A stretch of 64,000 nucleotides of DNA from Pinus tabuliformis (Eukaryota > Streptophyta > Pinopsida > Pinales > Pinaceae). Location: positions 513,650,102 to 513,714,101 of the forward strand of contig CM062805.1 in NCBI GenBank assembly GCA_031772625.1, in the 5' to 3' direction. Of the stretch, positions 22,199 through 32,740 are shown piece after piece. The notes under the pieces are model-generated. The model was not told the origin of the DNA. It saw nothing but the letters and a program-made list of their open reading frames with translations, and searched no databases. The position numbers and the translations under genes are program-made. How positions within the stretch are numbered: position 1 is the first letter of the stretch; each line of letters begins with the position of its first letter.

Positions 22199-23272
22199 TG
22201 ATGCAGGAGCATCCTGACACCTCAATGAAAGCAAAATAGAGAAAGAGGACAGGTGGACAACCACATGGACAGCCAAGCCAAGATTCGGTTAATGAACTAA
22301 TTTTAGTTAAAAAAATCAGTTAAAACTGAATGAATGTGTAATAAGAACGTTAGGATTCTTGAGTAAATGAGGAAGAAGGAGAGGAGAATCGTGTGTAAGG
22401 GAAAGAAGACAAGAATAGGAAAAACCTGTGCGTGAGAGAGAGGACGAGATGTAGTTGCCTGAGAAATTCTGGGTTAAGGCTGAAATGCCTTAAAATTGTA
22501 ATCTGCATTTGTGTATAATAGAAGCGTTTCTGTGTGAACTTGCGTATTTATATGTCTTTGTTGTTTTTCCGGTCTTCTTTTCTCTTGAAAATGAAAATGT
22601 AAATGCCGCAGTACAGGCATGTTAATATGCAGCGCTATATTTGAGTTTTATTCTGGAAATTGTCAATTCGCGGGTCTGTATTATATCTGGAAATTGGGAT
22701 GGCTTCCGATTTATGTCGATGGGAGGATGATCCCTTCCTTGCAACCGTGGAAGGTGTGCAGGACTCGCCTGACAGAAAAACTGCAGATCTTGTGGGAGAA
22801 GACGACTGACGCAACACTCGACAGCGGTGGGTGACGATTGGCATGCCCTGGTCATGGAGCATGTGCGTGTGGTGTCCAACAGCAGCCAGGGCGATAATCC
22901 GCCAGGGGCCGTAGCTTATGCTTTCGATGCTGCGGAGCGATCAAAAGGGTATGGTTTTACTTAAGAAGGTAATTTGATTCATGTAACGCTTATGGGGGAT
23001 GTTTTGACCTTTGAATGTAGGGTTAAGAGTAAAAAGATGCCTGACATCGAAGTGTTTGTGGGGAATCTGCACTGGAGTGTCGTCAGTGCCAAGTTAGCGA
23101 AGTTTTCAAGGACGCGAACGCTGTCACCATGGCTGAGGAAGTGCTGCGCAGTCATCTGAGAAGACTGAGAGAAGTCTCGGAATGGGGCTTCCTGGGCCCA
23201 TAACCCACAGGTCTCAGGATCGGGTCTGTAAAAATTCTGAAAATGAAGATCACCCAGTCTTCTTTTTCATCA
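22199..23272 (+). repeat. 3' LTR of the compact element
   Basis: 1,074 bp, nearly identical to 20727-21805, ends CATCA at 23272 followed by the target duplication AAATG. Confidence 0.9.
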
Positions 23273-23277
23273 AAATG

Positions 23278-23910
23278 GCCATTAACAATGTGCCTCAAAT
23301 AGAGCGCCCCAATCACTTGTGAATACCCCATTTACATAAAGATAAAGATCATGATATCTTGAAAGTGAAAACCCTACTGATTTACACAAAATTCATGATA
23401 TATTGAATCCCGTGATAATATAAAATTTCATTTTAAAAATAATTTGATAATTCCAAAATAAAACATTTTATCAATAATCAATAACAAAAAAACGAAAATA
23501 ACAAAAAAAAAAACGAAAATAACAGTATCATATATCATTATTATAACCAAAAAAAAAACGAAAATAACAGTATCATATATCATTATTATTCAAATTTTGA
23601 ATTTATTATTATTGACAAAATATATGAAATAAAATTAAATATCATGAACATTTACGTGTAGATTCATTGAATTTTGAAATATTTTTAGGATTAACTCAAT
23701 AAACCGAAACCACCTCCTGCTGGTTTGACAGGTGAAGGTTTTCCCATTATGAAAAAACCGAAACCAAGAAAATAGACATAAATATAAATATGATGAAGAT
23801 CGGCTCATACCGAAGCCGCCGACTCAACCGTGGCGAGTGGTACATTACCATTATATCAAAAAATGCACACCACATTCACAAGTGGTGCCCACATAACTTA
23901 CCCTTACAAT
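23278..23910. other. upstream flank of the cullin gene
   Basis: AT-rich. It contains a direct repeat of about 36 bp (acgaaaataacagtatcat..., near 23513-23548 and 23557-23592). No gene is seen. Confidence 0.5.
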
Positions 23911-23925
23911 CATATAAGTAAATAC
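23911..23925 (+). promoter_or_regulatory. probable TATA region of the cullin gene
   Basis: CATATAAGTAAATAC lies about 100 bp before the chosen ATG. The equivalent place before the second cullin copy has CAATATAAATAC (31704-31715), preceded in both cases by an 'acttaccctt'/'cctaccctt' word. A shared TATA-like site in a shared upstream region supports a real promoter. Confidence 0.5.
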
Positions 23926-24019
23926 AAAGTTGCGATCACTCGTTTATCACAAACGGATTCTTGAGCTTCACCTTCTCGGGTCGCCAAAGCTTCTGATCAC
24001 CGAGTATTCGCTCCTCAAA

Positions 24020-26329
24020 ATGACCATGACGACGAGCAGTGGCAGTGGAAGTGGAAGTGGAAGTATCATAAACCTGCAAGAAGGATGGGCTATTGTCAAT
24101 AAGGCCAAGAAAGACAAATATATGGTTGATCTGGAAGAATGTTGGGCTTTTATTTACAAAGCTTTCCTACAGCTGAGTAGCCGGTTGGAAGAAGATGTCA
24201 ACTTTGAGGTGGCTGCGGACGAGAAAGTGGCTATTTACAGTACCGTCTATAACATGTGCAGTCACCATAACCAAATTTATGAGAGACAACTCTATATTTA
24301 TAACAGATACGAGGATTGCATTAAAGAGTACGTCACCTTTATGGTTTTACCGAATTTGAGCGAACAGAATGATAATCAAGTGTTGTTGAGAGAACTTGTG
24401 AAACGCTGGAAAATTTTCAAGGCGATGCTCCGTTATATGAAGTTTGTTTTCTTCGAATATTTAGATCGCTACTTCACTGATAAGTATCGTCTTCCTTCAG
24501 TCAGAGAAGTTGGAATCATGTACTTCCGAGACCTGGTTTTGGGGAAAATGGGAAATAATGTGAAGAAAGCAGTGATTGTTGTTATTGACGAAGAGCAAGA
24601 AGGAGAGCCAGTTAGAAATGAGACCCTTTTGAAGGATGTTGTGGCCATTTTTGTGGAGGTTCACATGGATTTCTATACAAATGTTTTTGAAGTGGCCATG
24701 TTGGAACATACTGGAGATATCTATTCTCGGAAGGCTGCTTCATGGTTTTTAGAAAATTCCTATACGGACTATATGTCAAGGGTAGATGAATATGTGATAC
24801 GCCAGAAGGAAAAAGTTGCCAGATATTTGCCAGAGTTGCTAGATATTTGCGAGCAAAAGCTATTTCACAAACTGAAAAATGCACTGTTTTCCCATTACAT
24901 TACACATTTTGTTGAGGATGAAAATTCAGGATGCCTTGCGTTGCTCAGGGAACATAGATATAACGATATTTTGATGATGGGGGGTTTATTTGATAGAGTA
25001 CCCAATGGCTGGGAATCAATTGCGAATATTTTTAAGCAGCATGTTATTAGTGAAGTAACACCACCTGTTAAACAATTTGAAGATGCTGTAATGCAGAATA
25101 ATGCAGGGAGAATGGATAAAAGCTTATTGTTGCAGGATGTGTCTGCATTTGTGAGGACGGTCATAGAATTACGTGACCAATATATGAAATATGCAGAACA
25201 GAACACTGCTTTTTCCAGGGCTTTAAAAGAAGTATTTGAGGTGATCTGTAATAAAGGAATTGCAGGAAGTACCAGTGCCGAATGGCTGGCTACACTTTGT
25301 GATACTGTTAGCAGTAATGAAAAGCTGAGAGGGGACGATATAATTGAAAATGTGGTGGAATTTGTAGAGTATATCTGGGATAAAGATCTGTTTGTTGAAT
25401 CCTACAAGGAAAAACTAACTCGTAGAATTCTGCTCGGCAAAAGTGCAAATATTGATCATGAGCAGAGCATATTGTCAAAGCTGAAGCAGAAATGTGGTGG
25501 TCAATTAACGTCACAGATTGCTGGCATGCTAACGGATTGGACAGGATCGCAGGAGAGACAAAGTAATTTCGAAACATATCTTAAAAATAATAGAAATATA
25601 CATCTTGGAATAGAGTTTACAGCTGCAGTGCTGACAACTAAATTTTGGCCAACATACAAGTGCCCTCACATTAATTTACCTCCAGAGATGGTTAGATGTG
25701 TTGAAGCATTTACAGACTATTATTCCGCAGAAGCCCAACATCAAAAACTTAAATGGATATATTCCTTGGGATCCTGTACTATAATTGGTAAGTTTGATAG
25801 AAGATCAATAAAACTGATAGCAACAACTTGCCAAACAGCAATATTATTGTTGTTCAATGCCTCTGAAAAGTTGAGTTATTCCAACATCAAAAACCAGTTG
25901 AATTTGGCAGAGGAAGAAATTGATGGACTTCTATATTCACTGGCCTGTGACAAGTATAAAATTCTTCTCAAGATTCCAGATACAACCACGGTAACTGCAT
26001 CAGATGACTTCAAAATCAATTTTAATTTTACAGATAAAAAAGGGAAGATAAAACTTCCAATGCCACTGCTGAGCGACAAGAAAAAATCATCATCGGAGGA
26101 GGATATTCATAAGGACAGACGTTTTCTTATTGATGCATCGATAGTACGCATTATGAAGGCAAAAAGGGCTTTACAATACAAAATACTTGTGAGTGAATGT
26201 GCTCAGGAACTTGAAGGGCTATTCAAGGTAGATTTCATGCAAATTAAAAGGCGGATTGAAGATTTGATTGAGAGGGAGTTCTTGGAACGAGACACAAAAG
26301 AAGTTAATTTGTTGAGATATATACCATGA
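24020..26329 (+). CDS. CUL1-like cullin, SCF ubiquitin ligase scaffold, intronless
   Basis: Cullins are scaffolds of cullin-RING ubiquitin ligases. CUL1 binds SKP1/F-box adaptors by its N-terminus and RBX1 by its C-terminus. This single 769-residue frame aligns end to end with plant CUL1 (about 740 residues). It has the SKP1-binding helix IYSTVYNMC (about 71-79), LLRELVKRW, the cullin core (DKDLFVESYKEKLTRRILLG near 453-472; WIYSLGSCTIIGKFD), and the neddylation segment IVRIMK with acceptor lysine 713. The C-terminal winged helix ends LERDTKEVNLLRYIP (usual ending LERDKENPNMFRYLA). An in-frame ATG at 23930 would add 30 residues. I prefer 24020 because the second copy starts there. Plant CUL1 genes normally have many introns; this has none, so it is probably a retrogene. 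Many substitutions suggest fast evolution. The nearest AATAAA lies about 390 bp after the stop. Confidence 0.92.
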   Translation: MTMTTSSGSGSGSGSIINLQEGWAIVNKAKKDKYMVDLEECWAFIYKAFLQLSSRLEEDVNFEVAADEKVAIYSTVYNMCSHHNQIYERQLYIYNRYEDCIKEYVTFMVLPNLSEQNDNQVLLRELVKRWKIFKAMLRYMKFVFFEYLDRYFTDKYRLPSVREVGIMYFRDLVLGKMGNNVKKAVIVVIDEEQEGEPVRNETLLKDVVAIFVEVHMDFYTNVFEVAMLEHTGDIYSRKAASWFLENSYTDYMSRVDEYVIRQKEKVARYLPELLDICEQKLFHKLKNALFSHYITHFVEDENSGCLALLREHRYNDILMMGGLFDRVPNGWESIANIFKQHVISEVTPPVKQFEDAVMQNNAGRMDKSLLLQDVSAFVRTVIELRDQYMKYAEQNTAFSRALKEVFEVICNKGIAGSTSAEWLATLCDTVSSNEKLRGDDIIENVVEFVEYIWDKDLFVESYKEKLTRRILLGKSANIDHEQSILSKLKQKCGGQLTSQIAGMLTDWTGSQERQSNFETYLKNNRNIHLGIEFTAAVLTTKFWPTYKCPHINLPPEMVRCVEAFTDYYSAEAQHQKLKWIYSLGSCTIIGKFDRRSIKLIATTCQTAILLLFNASEKLSYSNIKNQLNLAEEEIDGLLYSLACDKYKILLKIPDTTTVTASDDFKINFNFTDKKGKIKLPMPLLSDKKKSSSEEDIHKDRRFLIDASIVRIMKAKRALQYKILVSECAQELEGLFKVDFMQIKRRIEDLIEREFLERDTKEVNLLRYIP

Positions 26330-27294
26330 AGCCTATGAAGGTAGCAGGGGAAAGGATGGTAGATTAAAATGTGAGATTGATACAAGAGAGTTATAAAATA
26401 GCAAATAATTCATGTTTTTAAGTTGATAATGTATTTTCAGTTTTATCTTACATATTTATATTTCAAGCTAGTCAATAGTTATATCACCTTTTATACATTT
26501 AATATGATTTTCCAATAGTAATATAACTATAAAAAGAAATAATAATACAAGATCATGGTTTGAAATTATGAGTGTTATTTCACCCTAGTTTTCTTAATGA
26601 TGCATATTTTATTGAACTTAATGTTACAAAAATAAGTTGAGGTGCGTTGAATTTTGTATATTTTATTGAACTTAATGTTACAAAAATAAGTTGAGTTCAG
26701 GTGTGTTGAATCTTATAATAAAATAAGCTTATGAAAATAACTATATGGAACAATATTAAACATCAAATTTTGTTTTTAACTATATCTTAATATCCTATTC
26801 ATTACAATATAGTTATTCATAATAAGCATTAAGTATATTTCATTAGAAACTGTGTGGTGTTTCATGAAATATTTTGTTTCTTGAACTATATTTTAATATC
26901 TTATTCATTAGAATAGGGTTCTTCATATTGAGTATTAAGTACATTTTCATTAGGAACGGTGTGGTAATTGGTACCATCATCTTTAGTGTAGTAATGGGTT
27001 AAAGGGTTAATCATTTAATTAATTAGAGAAGCTCACACCTCAAAGGTTATAGGCATTTTTGGCGCATGTAAGACAATTGCCATTTTATTTTATAGAGGTA
27101 TGTGTATTGGGACAAAATGTAAGAATATGTATCTAGCTTCATAAGAGGATGTAAGATTTTTTATACAAACAATCCTAATAATAGGAACCAAGGTCTATAC
27201 CATCCCTTATTTACATATACTCATCCTTAAGAAAAGATCTCCATGGATTTTATAGGATTTTTACCAAATGTGAGTTTCATGGAATTTGATAGCT
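26330..27294. other. 3' flank of the cullin gene with local duplications
   Basis: AT-rich. A 38 bp direct repeat (attttattgaacttaatg...) occurs at about 26606-26643 and 26657-26694. A ~105 bp diverged tandem duplication spans about 26760-26860 and 26865-26965 (shared word atcttattcatta/atcctattcatta). No gene. Confidence 0.55.
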
Positions 27295-28845
27295 TCAATG
27301 TGAAAGATAAACATTAGATTGTTTTTCTTATTCACAATGATACATATTTATAATACATAAGAGTGACCCTTGGTTTCATATTCCAAGTGGTCCCTTGGAC
27401 TCCCTTTGGTTGTTTAGCTTCCACACCAACCCTTAGAGGATTAGGTGTCCAACATGATCTTTTGGAATCTCCTCAATATCTTTTCAAATCTTGCATAATA
27501 AACATGTTAAGGCACATAAAATATGAAAATTATATTAAACTCTTCTGAGAACCCATTAGCTTAGGAAAATATGTCATTAAGTGCAGAAGGTGGACTCAAA
27601 CATAGCTTTATGTGGTTAGGAGAATATTGATAGGCCTGTTTTGGAGGCCCATCAACAAGGTATATAAGGGAGCCCTATATGTTTCATAAGAAATTTATAT
27701 TCTAGCTATAATTATTTAATTTGTACAAGTCAATTTTAAACCTTGTATTTATAAAATCTAGTCATAAATATAGTAATTTTAATAAATATAGTTTATGTTT
27801 GTTCTAGTCATACATAGAGTAATTTTAATAAATATAGTTTTATAAAAATTGTTAAAAAGACAAAAAGAGATTATTTTATAGCATGTCAGAATTTTAGACC
27901 TGAACGTTGTTTTAGACATAAACTGCATATTGACTTCAAAAATAAATGTGAAGAATAAGCATATTTCCCCTGCAAAATAAGTCTAATAGCTTTAAACATT
28001 TTATTATAATAATTTATTGCCATCTTTACATATCAATTTATTATAAAAATACTTCAATAATTTAACCCTATTAATAATCAAATATGTTTTACTATTAACA
28101 CATAAATACTATGCTACCCGTTGAGCAAAACAACACTATAACCAGAACAATATTACATACACAATCTAGCTTATATATTAAAATGACATATTACACTAAA
28201 TTTTTTTCTTATGCATAATATCATTTGTGAAAGAAGTTATATCGTACCTAAAAGGTTCATGTTTGGAATTAAAAGTTAAATTTAAATATGTTTTAAATAT
28301 ATTCCATTAGTGTAATTGGATTATTTTTACTAAAATGAGTTAATATAATTTTTATTAATATTGTAATTTTAGTTATTTAAAATATATAAATAAATTTAAT
28401 ATATTAAAAAATAATATGATATTTTTATTTTAGCAAATTTTTATTAAATTTAAGATAAAATTAAACTCAAAATATTTTTGGATAAAATTGAACTCAAAAT
28501 ATTTCCCCCTTCATAGCCATAGTCCGAATAAAACAAAACAAGATATTAACGTTGGTTGTTGTGGTCTACAATAGATTTTTAGTTGGGAAGCATTCGTCTC
28601 TATAACTCTTAAATCATGAAGCACACTCTTTACACAATTCCTACTGCCCTTTCCATAAATTCGGGCAATTCAAAGCTACACAAATTTCCTATGTGTAATT
28701 GATTTCTCACTTCATGAATGTGAGTTAGAATTGAGCAGTGTCCCACCTCAGGGCTGCATCTCACTTCCTTTTCCAGAAGAGCTTGTGTGTTGAAGATCTA
28801 TGTTGTCATGAAGCTACTGAGTGCCCAAGCCTGTGGGTGATCGCT
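27295..28845 (-). repeat. dispersed ~1.5 kb repeat, copy 2
   Basis: Homologous to 8610-10090 throughout, from 'gaaagataaacattagattg' to 'gggtgatcgc'. It lacks the antisense PBS and first bases of the LTR end seen in copy 1, so it is truncated at the left. Short frames in it have no protein similarity. Confidence 0.8.
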
Positions 28846-29726
28846 ATGGCTATTTATAGTGAATATCAAGTATGTTTTCATTACCAACAATGAAGTAATT
28901 GGTGACATCAATCGTTTAATTAAATTTTACTAAAATGTTGTCATTTAATACAATTAAGAAGTTTTATTAATCAACTTATATTTCAATAATGTTATATATA
29001 TGCCTTTTGAGATAACTATTAATAATAATGGATTTTTTTATATGGAATATGTTAAGTTTGTTATTTTATTACAGCGTGAAGATTTCTATCTTAAAGAGAC
29101 AAGTCACCAAGTTTACTATTTATTAGATAAATTGTTGTATGATGTTTTTTTATCTTAATGGTTTTATATATTAATGAATATTATAGGACCACCTACAATT
29201 GTTAATATTTTGTATTTTCAACTTATCTCTTTACGATTTTACTCAAATGTCCCCCATAGTTGACATCATCATATTGAATCTTATTAGTTCTTATAAAGTT
29301 GAATTTTTTTATGCATTTTTTTAGGCTCATTCTTTACCTCAAAAATTCTCTAATGGCTTAATGTCCTTAAAGGAGAACCAAGCTAAGAGTTAAAATATAA
29401 CACATTATTTCCATTAACTGAAAAATGATTCTTACATTACAGGGTTGCAAAACTTTCTTGAAAATATGAAAACCCTAATTTGACTTTCTACTTCCCCCTT
29501 TTCTCTCTATCTCCTACTCGACTAACTTGAGCCTTTTATTTATACCTAACGTCAGGAGCATCCTCCTTCAAAGGATCAATGCATTTCCCTTGAAAAAAGT
29601 TGTTGAAAAGAGGACGTTGTTCTTGGTACACCCCTCAACAACAAGAGGAGGCATTAAATGCCTTGAGCCAACCAATTTTAGGCCTTCCTACAATAGGGAG
29701 CAAGTCCAAAAAATATCTTTACTACT
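28846..29726. other. intergenic sequence
   Basis: AT-rich to about 29400, then a more mixed stretch with a 97-residue frame (29527-29820) that runs into the next repeat copy and has no recognised similarity. Confidence 0.5.
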
Positions 29727-30226
29727 TTATCTTTTGGAATCTCCTCAATATCTTTTCAAATATTGCATAATAAACATGTTAAGGCACATAAAATATGAAA
29801 ATTTCATTGAACTCTTCTAAGAAACCATTAGCTTAGGAAAATATGTCATTAATTGCAAAAGGTGGACTCATATTGATAGGCCTTAATTTTTACCTATTTT
29901 GGAGGCCCATCAACAAGGTATATAAGGGAGCCCTATATGTTTCATAAGAAACTTATATTCTAACTATAATTATTTAATTTGTACAAATCAATTTTAAACC
30001 CCATATTTATAAAATCTAGAAATCCTTATATGTTTGTTCTAGTCATAAATATAGTAATTCTAATTAATATAGTTTTATAAAAATTGTTGGAAAGGCAAAG
30101 AAGGGATTATTTTATAACATATCCCAATTTTAGACCTTATATATGAATGTTGTTTTAGACATAAACGGCATATTGCCTTCCAAAAATAGATGTGAAGAAT
30201 AAGCATATTTCCCCTACAAAATATCC
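29727..30226 (-). repeat. dispersed repeat, copy 3 (fragment)
   Basis: About 500 bp matching the left-centre part of copies 1 and 2, from 'tttggaatctcctcaatatc' to 'catatttcccctacaaaat'. Confidence 0.75.
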
Positions 30227-31700
30227 AAAATTTCAGTTCTAAATTAAAGATATGGAATCACAATGATTAATACATTGGAAGATTATTGTTGTTGAAATCT
30301 AAGAAAATAAATAAATAGAGAAAAAAATATCACCATTTATTTATTCATTTTATTTGAAGGATTGCCTAAACCCCAAGGATTCCCTCATCACTATAAATTT
30401 ATTGTGGGGCTCCACATGTGGAAGTAGCATGGTACTAGAAGCTACAATTATATTATCATTACAATGAACTCTAGAAGGACCATGATTCCAAGAATAAGAG
30501 TGAAAGTGATTGTGCACACCATAACCTTTAGAGATATTAGGGAACTTGTTGTAGCGACTATAACCACCCTCCAAAATTTTGCCTATGCTTCGATTTTGGA
30601 GCCTCCCTTCTTATCTATAGGAGCTCATCTTGCATTGATCCAGGTACTCATGCTTTGATTGAGACATACCTTTTCATTTTTTCTTGTGTTTGCTCACTTG
30701 GCTTATCTTTCTAAGTCACAAGATGATCTCCCAACTTGGTCTCACAGGAGTTCTGGGGTTGCCTCCTGAAACTGTGCAATCCTTTAGGGTAAGAAACCTT
30801 GATGATAGGAATTGCACAGTCTTGACTGGAAGTCAACCTTGAGCTCAGAAACTACACAGCCATGGAAGGTAGCCGAGCACTGAGCCCAAAAACTATGCAT
30901 CCCTCACTAAGCTTAGAAAATGCACAGTGCACTGAGCCAAAAAATTGCCCAGTTCCCCAAAATTACGGAGTCTTTCCCGCCAGTGTGCATGGCCAATTTC
31001 CCGAAAAAGAAGAAAGGCTAAATAATATAGAAACATCCCTAGAAAGAAAGGATCTATTATTAGTTTCCTGAAGGTTGCACATTGTTATTTTTAGAAGTTT
31101 TCGCCAAGTATTGGTTTTTCCTTGATTTTAGGCATGCGTGTCAAAAAACCCATTTGCTTAAATCTAGTTCACTTACGCCTTTAGATCTCATTTTCACATT
31201 CAATCCTAAATCTCTATCATTCTTAAGGGGATCAAAGAACCTTTGGTGTGATCGTCGATGCTTTTCCAGGTGACTTTTTCTTTTGTCGTCTTTTGTCGTT
31301 TTTCTGTTACTTTTTATTGTTTGGCTTGTGTGAGTGTTGTTTCACTTCTTTATTTTCATAGTGGCTACTCTTTTGACTTTTTTCAACTTGTAGAAGTTTT
31401 TTTTTAATTTTTAGATTTCCTTTCCTAAGTGTTGCATTAGTTTTCCTGTTTTTGCACCAATGGTTGTCATTGTGGCAACTCTCCTCACATACTTCATTTT
31501 CCTTCCAATTGATTAATTATTGAACTTGATCCACATGAATTTATCTACACTTAATCATACTTGCACTGAGCTTCACACTATCTCTCATATCTTCTCATTT
31601 TCCATACCTCCCTTGGGAAAATATGGGTTTCCCTTTGTCGGTTTTCACTTTGCCCAGCTGGCACTGCATTCATATGTGCGGCCCACAGAACCTACCCTTG
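30227..31700. other. intergenic sequence upstream of the second cullin copy
   Basis: No gene recognised. Around 30770-30980 there is a run of similar short phrases (cactgagccca aaaactatgca, cacagtgcactgagcc) suggesting a degenerate local repeat. The last ~100 bp resembles the upstream region of the intact cullin gene. Confidence 0.5.
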
Positions 31701-31705
31701 CACAA

Positions 31706-31713
31706 TATAAATA
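31706..31713 (+). promoter_or_regulatory. TATA element before the cullin pseudogene
   Basis: TATAAATA, about 120 bp before the start codon at 31832, at the position equivalent to the TATA region of the intact copy. Confidence 0.45.
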
Positions 31714-31831
31714 CAAGGTTTGGATCAACCTTTTATATCAAACAGATTCTTAATATTCATTTGGGGTTCAGCGCGCAGTGTTGTGAAACCTACAGATCAC
31801 TGAGTAAACAGTTGGCCACTTTGGTTTCAAA

Positions 31832-32740
31832 ATGACGAGGAGCATTGGAAGTATCATGAACGTGCAGGAAGGATGGGTTATTGTCAATAGGGCCGTGAAA
31901 GACAAAATCACTAATTTGGAAGAAGGTTGGGCTTTTATTTATAAAGCTATCCTACAGCTAAGAACCCGGTTGGAGGGAGATCTCAACTTTCAGGTGACTT
32001 CAAAAGAGAGAATCGTTAGTTACAGTATCGTCTACCATCTGTGCCTTCACCTTGGCAATAAACCATCCTACTGTGAAAAAATATATGATAGATACGGGGA
32101 TTCCATTAAAGAGTACATCACCTCAATGGTTTCACCGGCTTTGAGGGAACAGAATGATGATGAGAAGTTGTTGTTGAGAGAACTTGTGAAACGCTGGAAA
32201 ATTTACAAGGCGATGCTACATTGGATGGACATTTTCTTCGAATATTTGGATCGCCGGTTCACCCAAAGGTATCCCTCCGTTATTTCAGTCAGAAAAGTTG
32301 GAATCATGTACTTCCGAGACCTGGTTTTTCTGGAAATGCGAATGAATGTGAAGAATGCGGCGATTGTTCTTATTGATGAAGAGCGTGAAGATTCCAGATA
32401 CAACCACCTTAATTACATTAGATAATTTTAAAATCAATTTTAATTTTACAGATAGAACAAGGAAGATAAAACTTCCAATGCCACTACAGAACGAGAAGAA
32501 AAAATCATGTGAGGATATTCACAAGGACAGACGTTTTCTTATTGATGCATCGATAGTACAGATTATGAAGGAAAGAAAGGCTTTACATTACAAAATAATT
32601 GTGAGTGAATGTGCTTAGGAACTTGAAGGGCTATTCAAGTTAGATTTCATGGAAATTAAAAGGTCAGTTAAGATTTGATTGAAAGGGAGTTCTTGGAACG
32701 AGATGAAGAAGAGGTAGATTTGCTGATATATGTACCATGA
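31832..32740 (+). pseudogene. CUL1-like cullin pseudogene with internal deletion
   Basis: The first ~185 residues (31832-32386) match the start of the intact cullin, including the EEGWAFIYKA helix, the SKP1-binding helix (SYSIVYHLC) and LLRELVKRW. At about 32390 the sequence jumps to the region equivalent to 25970 in the intact gene, so about 1.37 kb is missing. The flanks share only 'aag/gaag' at the junction. The jump changes the frame. The C-terminal part (KIPDTTT..., IVQIMK with the NEDD8-acceptor lysine) continues in another frame to a stop at 32617, and further remnants reach the original stop at 32738-32740. Both 5' and short 3' flanks are shared with the intact copy, so this was a DNA duplication followed by deletion, not an independent retrocopy. 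The N-terminal 197-residue frame could still be translated. Confidence 0.9.

Larger units (their letters stand above)
20727..23272 (+). mobile_element. compact non-autonomous LTR retrotransposon
   Basis: Two ~1.08 kb LTRs (20727-21805, 22199-23272) begin TGATGCAGGAGC and end CATCA. A 5 bp target duplication AAATG flanks them (20722-20726, 23273-23277). The interior is only about 390 bp, with a Copia-type PBS (21808-21819) and no gag or pol. This is TRIM-like in layout, but the LTRs are far longer than usual for TRIMs. By eye the LTRs differ by about a dozen substitutions and one short indel, so the insertion is recent. The element looks whole for its type. Confidence 0.9.

Noticed and set aside
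23930-24019. Upstream in-frame ATG as start of the cullin
   Set aside because: The second copy aligns from the ATG equivalent to 24020, known cullins start near there, and 23930 lies too close to the TATA region to be transcribed with a normal leader.
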